Shown here: positions 27,701 to 34,967 of the stretch, piece by piece
Layout of the letters: each line of letters opens with the position of its first letter
How positions within the stretch are numbered: position 1 is the stretch's first letter
Assembly (NCBI RefSeq): GCF_000686725.1
Contig: NZ_KK366008.1
Location: 200,074 to 264,073, forward strand
Direction: 5' to 3'
Source of the DNA: Clostridium akagii DSM 12554
Lineage (GTDB): Bacteria; Bacillota; Clostridia; Clostridiales; Clostridiaceae
DNA: 64,000 nt
Position numbers and translations under genes: made by a program
The notes under the pieces: generated by a model
What the model saw: only the letters and a program-made list of their open reading frames with translations
What the model was told of the DNA's origin: nothing
Database searches by the model: none

Positions 27701-27846
27701 GATCCATCAGTGGAACCGTTATCTACCATAATACATTGAATTTTATTTTTATTATAATTAAGGCTTTGTATTGTTTCAAAGCACTCTTTTAAATGCTGCA
27801 AACCGTTATAGTTAACAATAATGAAGCTAACACTACGTTCACTCAT
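24715..27846 (-). CDS. Large bifunctional glycosyltransferase: GT2 + GT4-like + beta-sandwich + coiled coil
   Basis: The 1043 residues divide as follows. Residues 1-250: GT2 domain (SFIIVNYNGLQHLKECFE, IMVDNGSTDGS, metal site LINNDMKID, YFAYYEDVDLGWRL). About 250-380: a linker with little recognisable structure. About 380-790: a GT4-like domain (KVLLISNEPIGKKMAGPGIR, ILIWGGGIWNWFDP, TRFSFRTRILDYLW). About 800-925: a probable beta-sandwich or carbohydrate-binding-like domain (GQKFRCRYPNLTSVEVKVAT, then SITLWKTDSEGKFGSIWENG). About 965-1035: a coiled coil of Leu/Ile heptads ending in a basic helix. Such multi-domain enzymes make repeat units of ABC-exported glycans; the gene is indeed followed in the operon order by the paralog and preceded by wzt and wzm. 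Acceptor and sugars are unknown. Confidence 0.85.
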   Translation of the reverse strand: MSERSVSFIIVNYNGLQHLKECFETIQSLNYNKNKIQCIMVDNGSTDGSVQFVESKFPYVDIIKNDTNEGFAKPNNDAAKIATGDYLALINNDMKIDKNWLNDMFETLDNCSDDGEYACVGSKIVNWDGTKLDFAGGSVNFAGYGYQFDYGMDIKEADKKYNKDNDILFACGGSLIINRDVFLEIGGFDEDYFAYYEDVDLGWRLWILGYKVRFCAKSKCYHKHNGTSKKFNTHKMKTLFERNALYTIYKNYSQENFDIVLCNLFLMIQRIQMDLKISDDSYDITNDKEIFFQVDNEKGNYSSLVAINNLTSNLERLNEKRQFIQKNRKISDIDIKNLLPNPLMPFPVEYYHDYKYLDKFQNMLNNYKVEEKLETKFRRKVLLISNEPIGKKMAGPGIRYLEFAKHLRIDNDVVLAIPNKTDLQGEYDNIEIIEYELGNAGDLIKAAWESDIIILQGLILELVQELKDICKQKILVVDIYDPFVIEILETFKNKNIKNRLNIHNSNLQIQIEQLRLGDYFICANDKQMDMWIGMLTALNKVNPYEYNLSSKLDKLIDLVPFGISSENPVKTKELMKTKVSNLKPDDKILIWGGGIWNWFDPVTLIQAVYAISQKRSDIKLFFMGVKHPNPAVPEMEVAVEAVKLAEELGIKDKYVFFNMDWVDYNERQNFLLESFAGVSCHLDNLETRFSFRTRILDYLWAELPIIATEGDYFAELIKERKIGVVVKYKDSESLENAIIMMADDGDFYKECKKNLKVVREEYRWDVVMKPLVDFCNSPIKKKDAYAYDNSNYIVDLEQEKQDGAVGQLVAGRRIGQKFRCRYPNLTSVEVKVATYARINVHKIKFKLYEASKNEVVAEKEIEANVLVDNSWVTVDFKPIINSEGREFYFYFEGCTSEYENSITLWKTDSEGKFGSIWENGRAIGGSLVFRTKCVYSKKPLDPKIGLMLSKTDDEDLSMSEDFGEEMEGLIKNQTTDNNINEVLVKKFKRLQKLEKKVTIMEQSLNEKEIDINRLSSWMESIDKRLKRLKNINIFSFFKRIFRK

Positions 27847-27870
27847 ATAAACACCACTTTCGATTTATCA

Positions 27871-29148
27871 TTATAGTTGCCAATCACACTTAACTTTGAT
27901 TTTTCCAGCTTCCTCAATGTTGCTTTCATGTACATAAAACCAATAATGTTTTTCCCTAACGTCATATGGATTTTCACATGCTTCATCGTATAATCCCACT
28001 GTAAAATAGTATTTAGATTTTAAAAACAAATCATTTTTTATTATAAGGCTAAGACTATTAGTATCCTTAATATCGGTAATAAGTATACCGTCTTGCTGAC
28101 AAGTATGATAAACAATCAGCCATCCCTCTTCAGTGTATATTTTAAAAATCAAAACGGCATGTTTTACTTCTTTATTCTTTTTAAATTTAATATTTACCTT
28201 AATGTCTTCTTCTGTTCCGTATAAATTTCTTGGTCTTCCTTCTTTATCTGAGAAATACAGTTCTGTAATTTCAAGATCTTTATTTCCCTCACGGTTTCCA
28301 TTTATATATTCTTTTGCTTCGTGCATTTTAATATTAAAATCCGGAGAAATTTCATCAGACTTATTATTTTCAATATAAGTATTCAGTTTTTCTTTTTCCG
28401 CGTCATCAGCTGAATATGTAAGCTTCATGTACAATCCGATCATTCTTTCAGTAGGCCCTTCTAAAATATAGCCTCCTCTCTTTATAAAAATAACCTTGTC
28501 ACATATTCTACTTACTGTACTCATGTCATGAGAAACATATACTATAGTTTTTCCTCTTCTTTTAAAATCTAATATCTTATTAATACATTTTTTTTGAAAA
28601 TTCGAATCTCCAACTGAAAGCACTTCGTCAAATAGTAGAATATCTGGATCAACATTTATAGCTACTGCAAATGCTAGTCTCATGTACATTCCAGAAGAAT
28701 AATTTTTAACTGGAGTATCCATGAACCTTTCTAGTTCTGAGAACTCAACTATTTCATCATATTGATTCTCTATTTCTGCCTTACTAAGACCAAGGATAGA
28801 TCCATATAAATAAATATTTTCCCTACCTGATAAATCCGGCTGGAATCCAACACCTACTTCAAGTAGCGATGATATCTTTCCCTGAACGGAAATTTCTCCA
28901 GAATTAGCTTTAAGGATATTAGATATTAGCTTTAAGCTGGTACTTTTTCCTGTACCATTTTCACCTATTATACCAACTGTTTGACCCTTTTCTACTTTAA
29001 AAGATGCATCCTTTAGAACAAACATTTGTTCAACTTCCAATTTATTTCTGTTTAATACCTTGTTTAAAAATTGTTCTTTTATTGAATTACTCTTGTTCTG
29101 GTATATATTAAAATATTTTGTTACATGTTTAAATTCTATAACTGACAT
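27871..29148 (-). CDS. wzt: ABC transporter ATP-binding protein for polysaccharide export (Wzt-like)
   Basis: The N-terminal 245 residues form an ABC ATPase: Walker A GENGTGKST, signature YSSGMYMRLAFAVAI, Walker B DILLFDEVLSVGD and switch His in YVSHDMS. After a linker, residues about 275-425 form a second beta-rich domain (DLEITELYFSDKEGRPRN, then FTVGLYDEACENPYD) like the Wzt C-terminal carbohydrate-binding domain, which in studied systems recognises the modified end of the finished chain. TagH, the teichoic acid counterpart, has a different C-terminus. The start at ATG 29148 follows AAAGGTG; a GTG at 29172 has no ribosome site. It pairs with the permease 53 nt upstream. Confidence 0.9.
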   Translation of the reverse strand: MSVIEFKHVTKYFNIYQNKSNSIKEQFLNKVLNRNKLEVEQMFVLKDASFKVEKGQTVGIIGENGTGKSTSLKLISNILKANSGEISVQGKISSLLEVGVGFQPDLSGRENIYLYGSILGLSKAEIENQYDEIVEFSELERFMDTPVKNYSSGMYMRLAFAVAINVDPDILLFDEVLSVGDSNFQKKCINKILDFKRRGKTIVYVSHDMSTVSRICDKVIFIKRGGYILEGPTERMIGLYMKLTYSADDAEKEKLNTYIENNKSDEISPDFNIKMHEAKEYINGNREGNKDLEITELYFSDKEGRPRNLYGTEEDIKVNIKFKKNKEVKHAVLIFKIYTEEGWLIVYHTCQQDGILITDIKDTNSLSLIIKNDLFLKSKYYFTVGLYDEACENPYDVREKHYWFYVHESNIEEAGKIKVKCDWQL

Positions 29149-29201
29149 AATATCCGCAACACCTTTTCTCACTATAAATTTTTGTCATATTTATATATCG
29201 A

Positions 29202-30029
29202 CTAAATTTCCTCAGCAAACTTTTCTTCAATTTTTCTAAAGACTTTGTTTCCTATTACAATCAGTAGTACATCTATAACTAAAAGTGCTATTAAATACCA
29301 CAGTGGAGGCATTGTATGATAAAGTAGTAAGTCTCTTCCACTCTCTACAACTAAAGTCATGGGATTCATTAAAAATGCTATTTGCATCAGTTGACCTTTT
29401 TTCCCAAATGCCGCCATCCTATTCGCAACTGTAGCATATGTGTAAATAACAGGTGTCAAATACATCCAAAGCATAAAGAAAATTTCTACAAAATGTGAAA
29501 TATCCCTATATAAAACATTTAATGCAGATAGAAAATATGACAAACCAATTGACAACCCCAGTAACAATACCAGTACAACAGGATAAAGAAGTATTACCCA
29601 TCCTATCTTAATATGGTCTATTGCCATGGCAGCAAACAGTATACTAAGCGTTATTATAAAGCTAACAAAGTTTGAAAATATAATTGACAATGGTATTATT
29701 TCTCTTGGAAAATATACTTTTTTTATTAAATTAGCATTTGAAACAATGGAAGTTGTACTTCCCTGCACTGCTGCAGAAAAAAAGTTCCAAGGCAACAATG
29801 CCGCTAAAAGAGCTACTGTATAATTAGGGGTGGTGTTAGGCATAATATACGTAAATGCGAACGTATAAACTGCCATCATCATTATAGGATTAAGTAGTGA
29901 CCAAAAGAATCCCAATACTGAATTTCTATATTTTAGTTTTAATTCTTTTGTTGTTAAATTAATTAACAACTCTTTAGACATATATATTTCATGTATACTA
30001 TCAATTAAGTTTTTAATATCTTTAATCAT
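29202..30029 (-). CDS. wzm: ABC-2 type polysaccharide export permease (Wzm-like)
   Basis: The 275-residue protein has six hydrophobic helices and the ABC-2 family features LKLKYRNSVLGFFWSLLNPI near residue 28, PWNFFSAAVQGSTTSIVSN, and VYFPREIIPLS (the cytoplasmic coupling region). This is the Wzm/TagG class, the membrane half of the exporter for undecaprenyl-diphosphate-linked polymers. AGGTGA precedes its ATG. It is the first gene of the operon with wzt and the glycosyltransferases downstream; a promoter is visible at 30114-30142. Confidence 0.9.
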   Translation of the reverse strand: MIKDIKNLIDSIHEIYMSKELLINLTTKELKLKYRNSVLGFFWSLLNPIMMMAVYTFAFTYIMPNTTPNYTVALLAALLPWNFFSAAVQGSTTSIVSNANLIKKVYFPREIIPLSIIFSNFVSFIITLSILFAAMAIDHIKIGWVILLYPVVLVLLLGLSIGLSYFLSALNVLYRDISHFVEIFFMLWMYLTPVIYTYATVANRMAAFGKKGQLMQIAFLMNPMTLVVESGRDLLLYHTMPPLWYLIALLVIDVLLIVIGNKVFRKIEEKFAEEI

Positions 30030-30113
30030 TTAATCACCTATACTATCAGATTTTTGTAAAAAAGCACAAATTTCCTGCAATCAACTCCCTTTTATTCATA
30101 GAAAACCATTATT

Positions 30114-30142
30114 ATATTAACTCATATTTGTACTTTTTTCAA
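30114..30142 (-). promoter_or_regulatory. Promoter of the wzm-wzt operon
   Basis: Minus-strand TTGAAA (30137-30142) and TAATAT (30114-30119) are 17 bp apart. The -35 lies next to the stop of the upstream phosphotransferase gene; the leader would be about 80 nt. Confidence 0.55.
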
Positions 30143-30143
30143 C

Positions 30144-31532
30144 TTATTTAAATATTCTTACATCTAGATGCCTATCCTCAATAAGCTTTTCTAGTTTAAT
30201 ATCTTCTTTTACTCCTTCAGTACTCTCTTTCATAAATATTATTTTAATTGTTTGAAATATAAGTTTTATATCAAGAAGGACTGAATAGTTTTTAATATAT
30301 ATAATATCGTACCTAGCCTTATCTTCAGGAGTTGTATTATATTTACCGTATACCTGTGCAAAACCAGTAAGTCCTGCTTTAACTGCAGTTCTATATTTAT
30401 AATCATGTATTTCCTTTTCGAATTTATCTACATAAAAAGGTCTCTCAGGTCTTGGACCAACTATACTCATATCCCCTTTAAGTATATTGAAAAGCTGTGG
30501 AAGTTCATCTAGTCTTGTTGCTCTAATTACTCTTCCTACATTGGTTATCCTAGCATCTTTGTCAGTTGAAAGCATTGGTCCTGAAGATTTTTCAGCATTC
30601 ATCTTCATTGATCTGAATTTGAACAATTTGAAGCTTCTACCGCCTTCAGTTACTCTTTCCTGAGTATATAATACATTTCCACCATCTGATAGTTTAATTG
30701 CAAGAGCAACAATACCCATAATTGGCGAACCTATTATGGTTCCCACAACAGTTAACACCACATCCAAAGCTCTCTTTATTGCCTTTTCTTCTCCTGTAAG
30801 ACAAAGTGGCTTTGCCATAAGAAGAGGAAGGTCATCAATTTTATTAAGTCTTGATCCAAACAATGCAAAGTCGCTCATGGTTGGTACTATTAATACACTT
30901 TTTTGTTCAACCAAACATTTGTCAAGTATGTAATCTTTGAGTTCACTTGTTACATCATCACAAAGTATTACAATATCAACTTCGCCAATTAGTCTATCAA
31001 CATCTTTATATGAAGATCCACAAATATATTTAATATTATATAAATCACTTTGCTTCATAATAATTTTTTTAGCCACGTGTTCCACGTTTGAATCTCCTAT
31101 TATAATAACATCTTTTTTCCCGTATAAGTTTCTCTTAACTTTCCATATCAATGTCTTCCACATACTCAGTATAACAACTTGAATAATAGAACTATAAACA
31201 ACTACTCCTCTGGGATAACCTAATCCTCTGAAAAAGAATGTCATTGCCATAGTGAAAATTGACAATAAAATAATAGTCAAGAATACAGAATACACTATTT
31301 CTCCTACAGATTGCTTAATCAAATCAGATAGACCATAGGTGTACATAAATATCAAATATATAATTATAATAAATGGAATCATCTTAATAAATGGGTCAAA
31401 ATTATGTTTAGGCGGATACCAACGGTGAAATTCGATTATATATGATAAATATATGGATGATACCACAAGCAGCACATCAATTATTGTAAGTAGCAATTCG
31501 TATAAATTATTTAAAGATTGGCTTTTTTTCAT
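30144..31532 (-). CDS. Polyprenyl-phosphate sugar-1-phosphate transferase (WbaP/WcaJ-like)
   Basis: The 462-residue protein has four to five N-terminal helices (about 10-130), a nucleotide-binding-like middle domain (VIIIGDSNVEHVAKKI), and a C-terminal bacterial sugar transferase domain: KRALDVVLTVVGTIIGSP (membrane re-entrant helix), FKLFKFRSMKMNAEKSSGP, TRLDELPQLFNILKGDMSI and VGPRPERPFY. This enzyme moves a hexose-1-phosphate (often Gal or Glc) from a UDP-sugar to undecaprenyl phosphate and so starts a glycan chain at the inner face of the membrane. GalU and PgcA encoded in this window could supply UDP-glucose. GAGAGG precedes its ATG. Confidence 0.9.
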   Translation of the reverse strand: MKKSQSLNNLYELLLTIIDVLLVVSSIYLSYIIEFHRWYPPKHNFDPFIKMIPFIIIIYLIFMYTYGLSDLIKQSVGEIVYSVFLTIILLSIFTMAMTFFFRGLGYPRGVVVYSSIIQVVILSMWKTLIWKVKRNLYGKKDVIIIGDSNVEHVAKKIIMKQSDLYNIKYICGSSYKDVDRLIGEVDIVILCDDVTSELKDYILDKCLVEQKSVLIVPTMSDFALFGSRLNKIDDLPLLMAKPLCLTGEEKAIKRALDVVLTVVGTIIGSPIMGIVALAIKLSDGGNVLYTQERVTEGGRSFKLFKFRSMKMNAEKSSGPMLSTDKDARITNVGRVIRATRLDELPQLFNILKGDMSIVGPRPERPFYVDKFEKEIHDYKYRTAVKAGLTGFAQVYGKYNTTPEDKARYDIIYIKNYSVLLDIKLIFQTIKIIFMKESTEGVKEDIKLEKLIEDRHLDVRIFK

Positions 31533-31571
31533 TTTCTTACCTCTCTTTTTTTATAGGCGCATTAATAAAAT

Positions 31572-31609
31572 TTAGGCAATACCATAATACTGATTAGGGT
31601 ATTGCCTAA
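31572..31609 (-). terminator. Terminator after rfbC
   Basis: A 12-bp perfect stem (TTAGGCAATACC with its complement) around a 14-nt loop follows the rfbC stop by about 8 nt, with ATTTTATT after it on the minus strand. Confidence 0.75.
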
Positions 31610-31616
31610 GTTTCAG

Positions 31617-32174
31617 CTAGAATTCTATTTTACATTCCTTTAAGCTTTTCCTTTTTTTATCCTTCTCAGCCAAAATTACTTCCTCTATTCCTTCAGTAGG
31701 CCACTCTACACCTATCTCTGGATCATTCCAAGCTATACCGCCTTCAAATTCTGGGTGATATAAATCTGTACATTTATATACAAATTCGGCTTCTTCTGAA
31801 AGTACTAAGAACCCATGAGCAAAGCCTTCTGGTATGTAAAATTGTTTTTTATTTTCTGCACTTAACTTTACACCAACCCATTTTCCATAAGTATTAGAAC
31901 CTTTTCTGAGGTCAACTGCTACATCAAAAACTTCTCCACTAGTTACTCTTACAAGTTTACCTTGCAAATGCTGAGTTTGAAAGTGTAATCCTCTTAAAAC
32001 ACCTTTTTTGGATTTTGACTGATTATCTTGAACAAATGACATTCCTAGCCCTGCTTCTTTAAATTCATCTAAATTATAAGTTTCCATAAAATATCCTCTG
32101 TTATCTCCAAACACCTCAGGTTCAATTATGTAGACACCTTCTATATCAGTTTTGTGAAAATTAAATTTTCCCAT
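31617..32174 (-). CDS. rfbC: dTDP-4-dehydrorhamnose 3,5-epimerase
   Basis: RfbC epimerises C3 and C5 of dTDP-4-keto-6-deoxyglucose. The 185-residue cupin has the expected DNRGYFMETYNLDEF, FVQDNQSKSKKGVLRGLHFQ (catalytic His in GLHFQ), FDVAVDLRKGSNTYGKWVG, and PEGFAHGFLVLSE with the catalytic region Tyr in FVYKCTDLYHPE. Length is normal. It starts 12 nt after rfbB and ends the rfbABC operon at a clear terminator. Confidence 0.95.
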   Translation of the reverse strand: MGKFNFHKTDIEGVYIIEPEVFGDNRGYFMETYNLDEFKEAGLGMSFVQDNQSKSKKGVLRGLHFQTQHLQGKLVRVTSGEVFDVAVDLRKGSNTYGKWVGVKLSAENKKQFYIPEGFAHGFLVLSEEAEFVYKCTDLYHPEFEGGIAWNDPEIGVEWPTEGIEEVILAEKDKKRKSLKECKIEF

Positions 32175-32186
32175 CTAATTCACTCC

Positions 32187-33242
32187 TTAATTTTTACCAT
32201 ACATTTTTTTATAATATTTTTCATATTGTCCAGAAGTGATGTTATCCATCCATTCTTTGTTATCTAAATACCATTGTATTGTCTTTTTTATTCCAATTTC
32301 AAAAGTAGTTTCAGGCTCCCAACCTAATTCATCTTTTATCTTTGTAGGATCAATACCATATCGTCTATCATGTCCTTTTCTGTCCGCCACATATTTTATC
32401 AAATTTTCTGTAACCTCTTTATCTATATTATTACCAACAAATTCTATTATAGTCTTTACTATATAAATGTTTGTTCTTTCATTATGTCCACCGATATTAT
32501 AAACTTCACCAAGTCTTCCGTTATTAATTACCATATCTATTGCTTTGCAATGATCTTCAACAAAAAGCCAATCTCTTATATTAAGTCCATCACCATATAT
32601 AGGTAAATCTTTCTTGTCTAAGCAATTATTTATTATTAGCGGTATTAACTTTTCAGGGAATTGATAAGGTCCATAATTATTTGAGCATCTTGTTATATTA
32701 ACAGGCATCTTAAAAGTATCAAAATAGGCCTTAACCATAAGATCTGCTCCTGCTTTGCTGGACGAGTATGGACTATGTGAATCTATAGGTGTTGTTTCCA
32801 TGAAATATCCTGTTTCTCCTAGTGAACCATAAACTTCATCTGTTGACACTTGAAGATATTTTTTCCCTTTTTTAAATCCGTCTGATGTTTCCCAATATTT
32901 TTTTGCTGCATTAAGTAAAGTCACCGTTCCTAAAACATTAGTTTTTGCAAAAACTTCTGGTTCTCTAAGGCTTCTGTCAACGTGTGATTCTGCTGCAAAG
33001 TTAACAAGATAATCTATTTCATTTTCTTCAAATATCTTTTCAATAGTCTCTTTATCACATATGTCCCCTTGTACAAAAGAATAATTAGGGTTACTTTCCA
33101 CCATTTTAAGATTCTCCAAATTACCTGCATAAGTTAATTTATCTATGTTTATTATTTTAATATCATTGTACTTATTTAGCATATAATGCACAAAATTTGA
33201 ACCAATAAAACCAGCCCCACCTGTAACTAAATATGTTTTCAT
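32187..33242 (-). CDS. rfbB: dTDP-glucose 4,6-dehydratase
   Basis: RfbB converts dTDP-glucose to dTDP-4-keto-6-deoxyglucose. The 351-residue extended SDR enzyme shows YLVTGGAGFIGSNFV (NAD site), AAESHVDRSL, VSTDEVYGSLGE (Thr-Asp-Glu catalytic triad), and YSSSKAGADLMV (Tyr-x3-Lys), then RCSNNYGPYQFPEKLIPL. ATG 33242 follows GGAGG at about 8 nt; the ATG at 33275 is an in-frame alternative without a ribosome site. It is the middle gene of rfbABC. Confidence 0.95.
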   Translation of the reverse strand: MKTYLVTGGAGFIGSNFVHYMLNKYNDIKIINIDKLTYAGNLENLKMVESNPNYSFVQGDICDKETIEKIFEENEIDYLVNFAAESHVDRSLREPEVFAKTNVLGTVTLLNAAKKYWETSDGFKKGKKYLQVSTDEVYGSLGETGYFMETTPIDSHSPYSSSKAGADLMVKAYFDTFKMPVNITRCSNNYGPYQFPEKLIPLIINNCLDKKDLPIYGDGLNIRDWLFVEDHCKAIDMVINNGRLGEVYNIGGHNERTNIYIVKTIIEFVGNNIDKEVTENLIKYVADRKGHDRRYGIDPTKIKDELGWEPETTFEIGIKKTIQWYLDNKEWMDNITSGQYEKYYKKMYGKN

Positions 33243-33261
33243 ATATTTTATACCTCCAAAA

Positions 33262-34131
33262 CTATTTGTTTTCAATTAAACTCATTAAATATTTACCATA
33301 ATTTGTTTTCATCAAAGGCTTAGCAAGATTTTTAACTTGCTCTGCATCTATCCATTTGTTACTGTACGCAATCTCTTCTAGGCAAGCTATATATAACCCT
33401 TGTCTAGTTTGAATTGCTTCTACAAAATTAGCAGCATCCAAAAGATTTTTATGCGTTCCTGTATCAAACCATGCCATACCTCTTCCAAAAAGCTCTACTT
33501 TTAAATTTCCATTATTCAAATACTCATTATTTACAGCAGTTATTTCAATTTCTCCTCTTGCAGATGGTTTTATATTTTTAGCAACTTTTACAACTTCGTT
33601 ATCATAGAAATATAATCCAGGAACTGCATAGTTAGATTTTGGCTCCTCTGGCTTTTCTTCAATTGAAATAACATTGTTATCATCATCAAATTCAACTACG
33701 CCATAAGCCCTTGCATTACTTACGTGGTATCCAAAAATAGTAGCTCCTTTTTCTCTTGAAGCTGCCCTTTTAAGCCTTTCAGTAAATCCATAACCATGGA
33801 ATATATTATCCCCTAAAACTAATGCTACTTTATCATTTCCAATAAATTTTTCTCCAATAATAAAGGCATCAGCTAGTCCTCTTGGTTCGCTCTGGACAGC
33901 ATAACTAAGCTTTAATCCAAATTGAGTTCCATCACCTAGAAGTTCCTTAAATACATCCAAATCTCTTGGTGTTGAAATTATCAAAATTTCTCTTATATCC
34001 GCTAGCATCAAAACAGATAACGGATAATATATCATAGGCTTATCATAAATTGGTAGTATTTGTTTTGATACAGCCTTTGTTAATGGATATAGCCTAGTAC
34101 CAGAACCTCCAGCTAAAATAATTCCTTTCAT
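33262..34131 (-). CDS. rfbA: Glucose-1-phosphate thymidylyltransferase
   Basis: RfbA makes dTDP-glucose from dTTP and glucose-1-phosphate, the first step to dTDP-rhamnose. The 289-residue protein carries [20 protein letters not shown] (nucleotide-binding loop), [28 protein letters not shown] (metal site) and [17 protein letters not shown]. The ATG follows AAGGAGG. A strong promoter (34192-34220) shows that rfbABC is a separate operon. Confidence 0.95.
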   Translation of the reverse strand: MKGIILAGGSGTRLYPLTKAVSKQILPIYDKPMIYYPLSVLMLADIREILIISTPRDLDVFKELLGDGTQFGLKLSYAVQSEPRGLADAFIIGEKFIGNDKVALVLGDNIFHGYGFTERLKRAASREKGATIFGYHVSNARAYGVVEFDDDNNVISIEEKPEEPKSNYAVPGLYFYDNEVVKVAKNIKPSARGEIEITAVNNEYLNNGNLKVELFGRGMAWFDTGTHKNLLDAANFVEAIQTRQGLYIACLEEIAYSNKWIDAEQVKNLAKPLMKTNYGKYLMSLIENK

Positions 34132-34191
34132 TATGTATTACCTCCTTATTTTCTATATGTATATTTCATATTTTTTTAAACAAACAAGTCA

Positions 34192-34220
34192 ATTATACAA
34201 CAAACCATGGTGTTTGTCTA
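34192..34220 (-). promoter_or_regulatory. Promoter of rfbABC
   Basis: Minus-strand TAGACA (34215-34220) and a perfect TATAAT (34192-34197) are 17 bp apart. The spacer includes a short ACCATGGT palindrome. Confidence 0.75.
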
Positions 34221-34236
34221 TTTTTAAATGTCCTTA

Positions 34237-34674
34237 TTATAGCTCCAATTTATTTCTAAATATGACAAATTTGCTAGCAAAATAATTAAATAAAACAACA
34301 AAAATATTAGAAACTAATTTTGCATAAATACCATTAATTTTTAATATTTGTATTAATACAAACATTGTTCCAGAATCCAATGCTAAAGATACTAATCTAG
34401 CTAAAAGGAAATATATACCTTCTTTTATAATATAATTAATAGTTTTGTTATAACTTTTAAATACAAATACCTTGTTAGTAACAAAAGCAAAAAGAATAGA
34501 AAAAAACCATGCAATTACATTTGCAATAAAATAATTCATTTGAAAAAGCACACTTAATGCCCAATATATAAGTATATTTATCAGAGTTGTAATTACTCCA
34601 AATAGCAAATATAGAATTTTCTCTTTTATATCCTCTCTAGCGTATTTTTGTTTTAGTTTATATAATATGCCCAT
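34237..34674 (-). CDS. GtrA family membrane protein
   Basis: The 145-residue protein has four hydrophobic helices with the GtrA pattern: ILYLLFGVITTLINILIYWA, FFIANVIAW-like helix 2 ending in FAFVTNKVFVFKS, helix 3 with LARLVSLALDSGTMFVLI, and the final NYFASKFVIF. GtrA-family proteins are thought to help flip undecaprenyl-phosphate sugars or to act with GtrB-like synthases in side-chain glucosylation. The matching synthase here is probably the DPM-like gene at 18697. It has its own promoter at 34748-34776. Confidence 0.87.
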   Translation of the reverse strand: MGILYKLKQKYAREDIKEKILYLLFGVITTLINILIYWALSVLFQMNYFIANVIAWFFSILFAFVTNKVFVFKSYNKTINYIIKEGIYFLLARLVSLALDSGTMFVLIQILKINGIYAKLVSNIFVVLFNYFASKFVIFRNKLEL

Positions 34675-34747
34675 TATAATACCTCATTACAAATTATTTT
34701 TAATCATTACCTTATTTTTGTTACCTTTTAGTCATGGCACATTGTAA

Positions 34748-34776
34748 ATTATAATATAAAATCAAAAAAACAACAA
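34748..34776 (-). promoter_or_regulatory. Promoter of the gtrA-like gene
   Basis: Minus-strand TTGTTG (34771-34776) and a perfect TATAAT (34748-34753) are 17 bp apart, with a leader of about 65 nt. Confidence 0.65.
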
Positions 34777-34854
34777 TATTTAAGTCCATTTATTTGTTTA
34801 ATTTTAAAATTTAAATAATATATAACAAATAACGTATATTTTTGATTTTAAATC

Positions 34855-34900
34855 AAAAAGGAACTGACATTTAAATTAATTTAAATGTCAGTTCCTTTTT
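34855..34900 (-). terminator. Perfect 23-bp palindromic terminator after the ChW glucosaminidase gene
   Basis: The arms 34855-34877 and 34878-34900 are perfectly complementary (core GGAACTGACATTTAAA), ending in TTTTT on both strands. Confidence 0.85.
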
Positions 34901-34908
34901 TAATTAGA

Positions 34909-34956
34909 TTTATATCAATTAATCAGTTTACTGATTACGAATCACGTTGATATAAA
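34909..34956 (-). other. Second, branched inverted repeat before the terminator
   Basis: TTTATATCAA (34909-34918) pairs with TTGATATAAA (34947-34956), and the enclosed sequence has ATCAG/CTGAT as an inner hairpin. It lies between the stop at 34968 and the perfect terminator, so the 3' untranslated region of this transcript carries two stacked structures. Confidence 0.55.
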
Positions 34957-34967
34957 TATTTTAAAAA

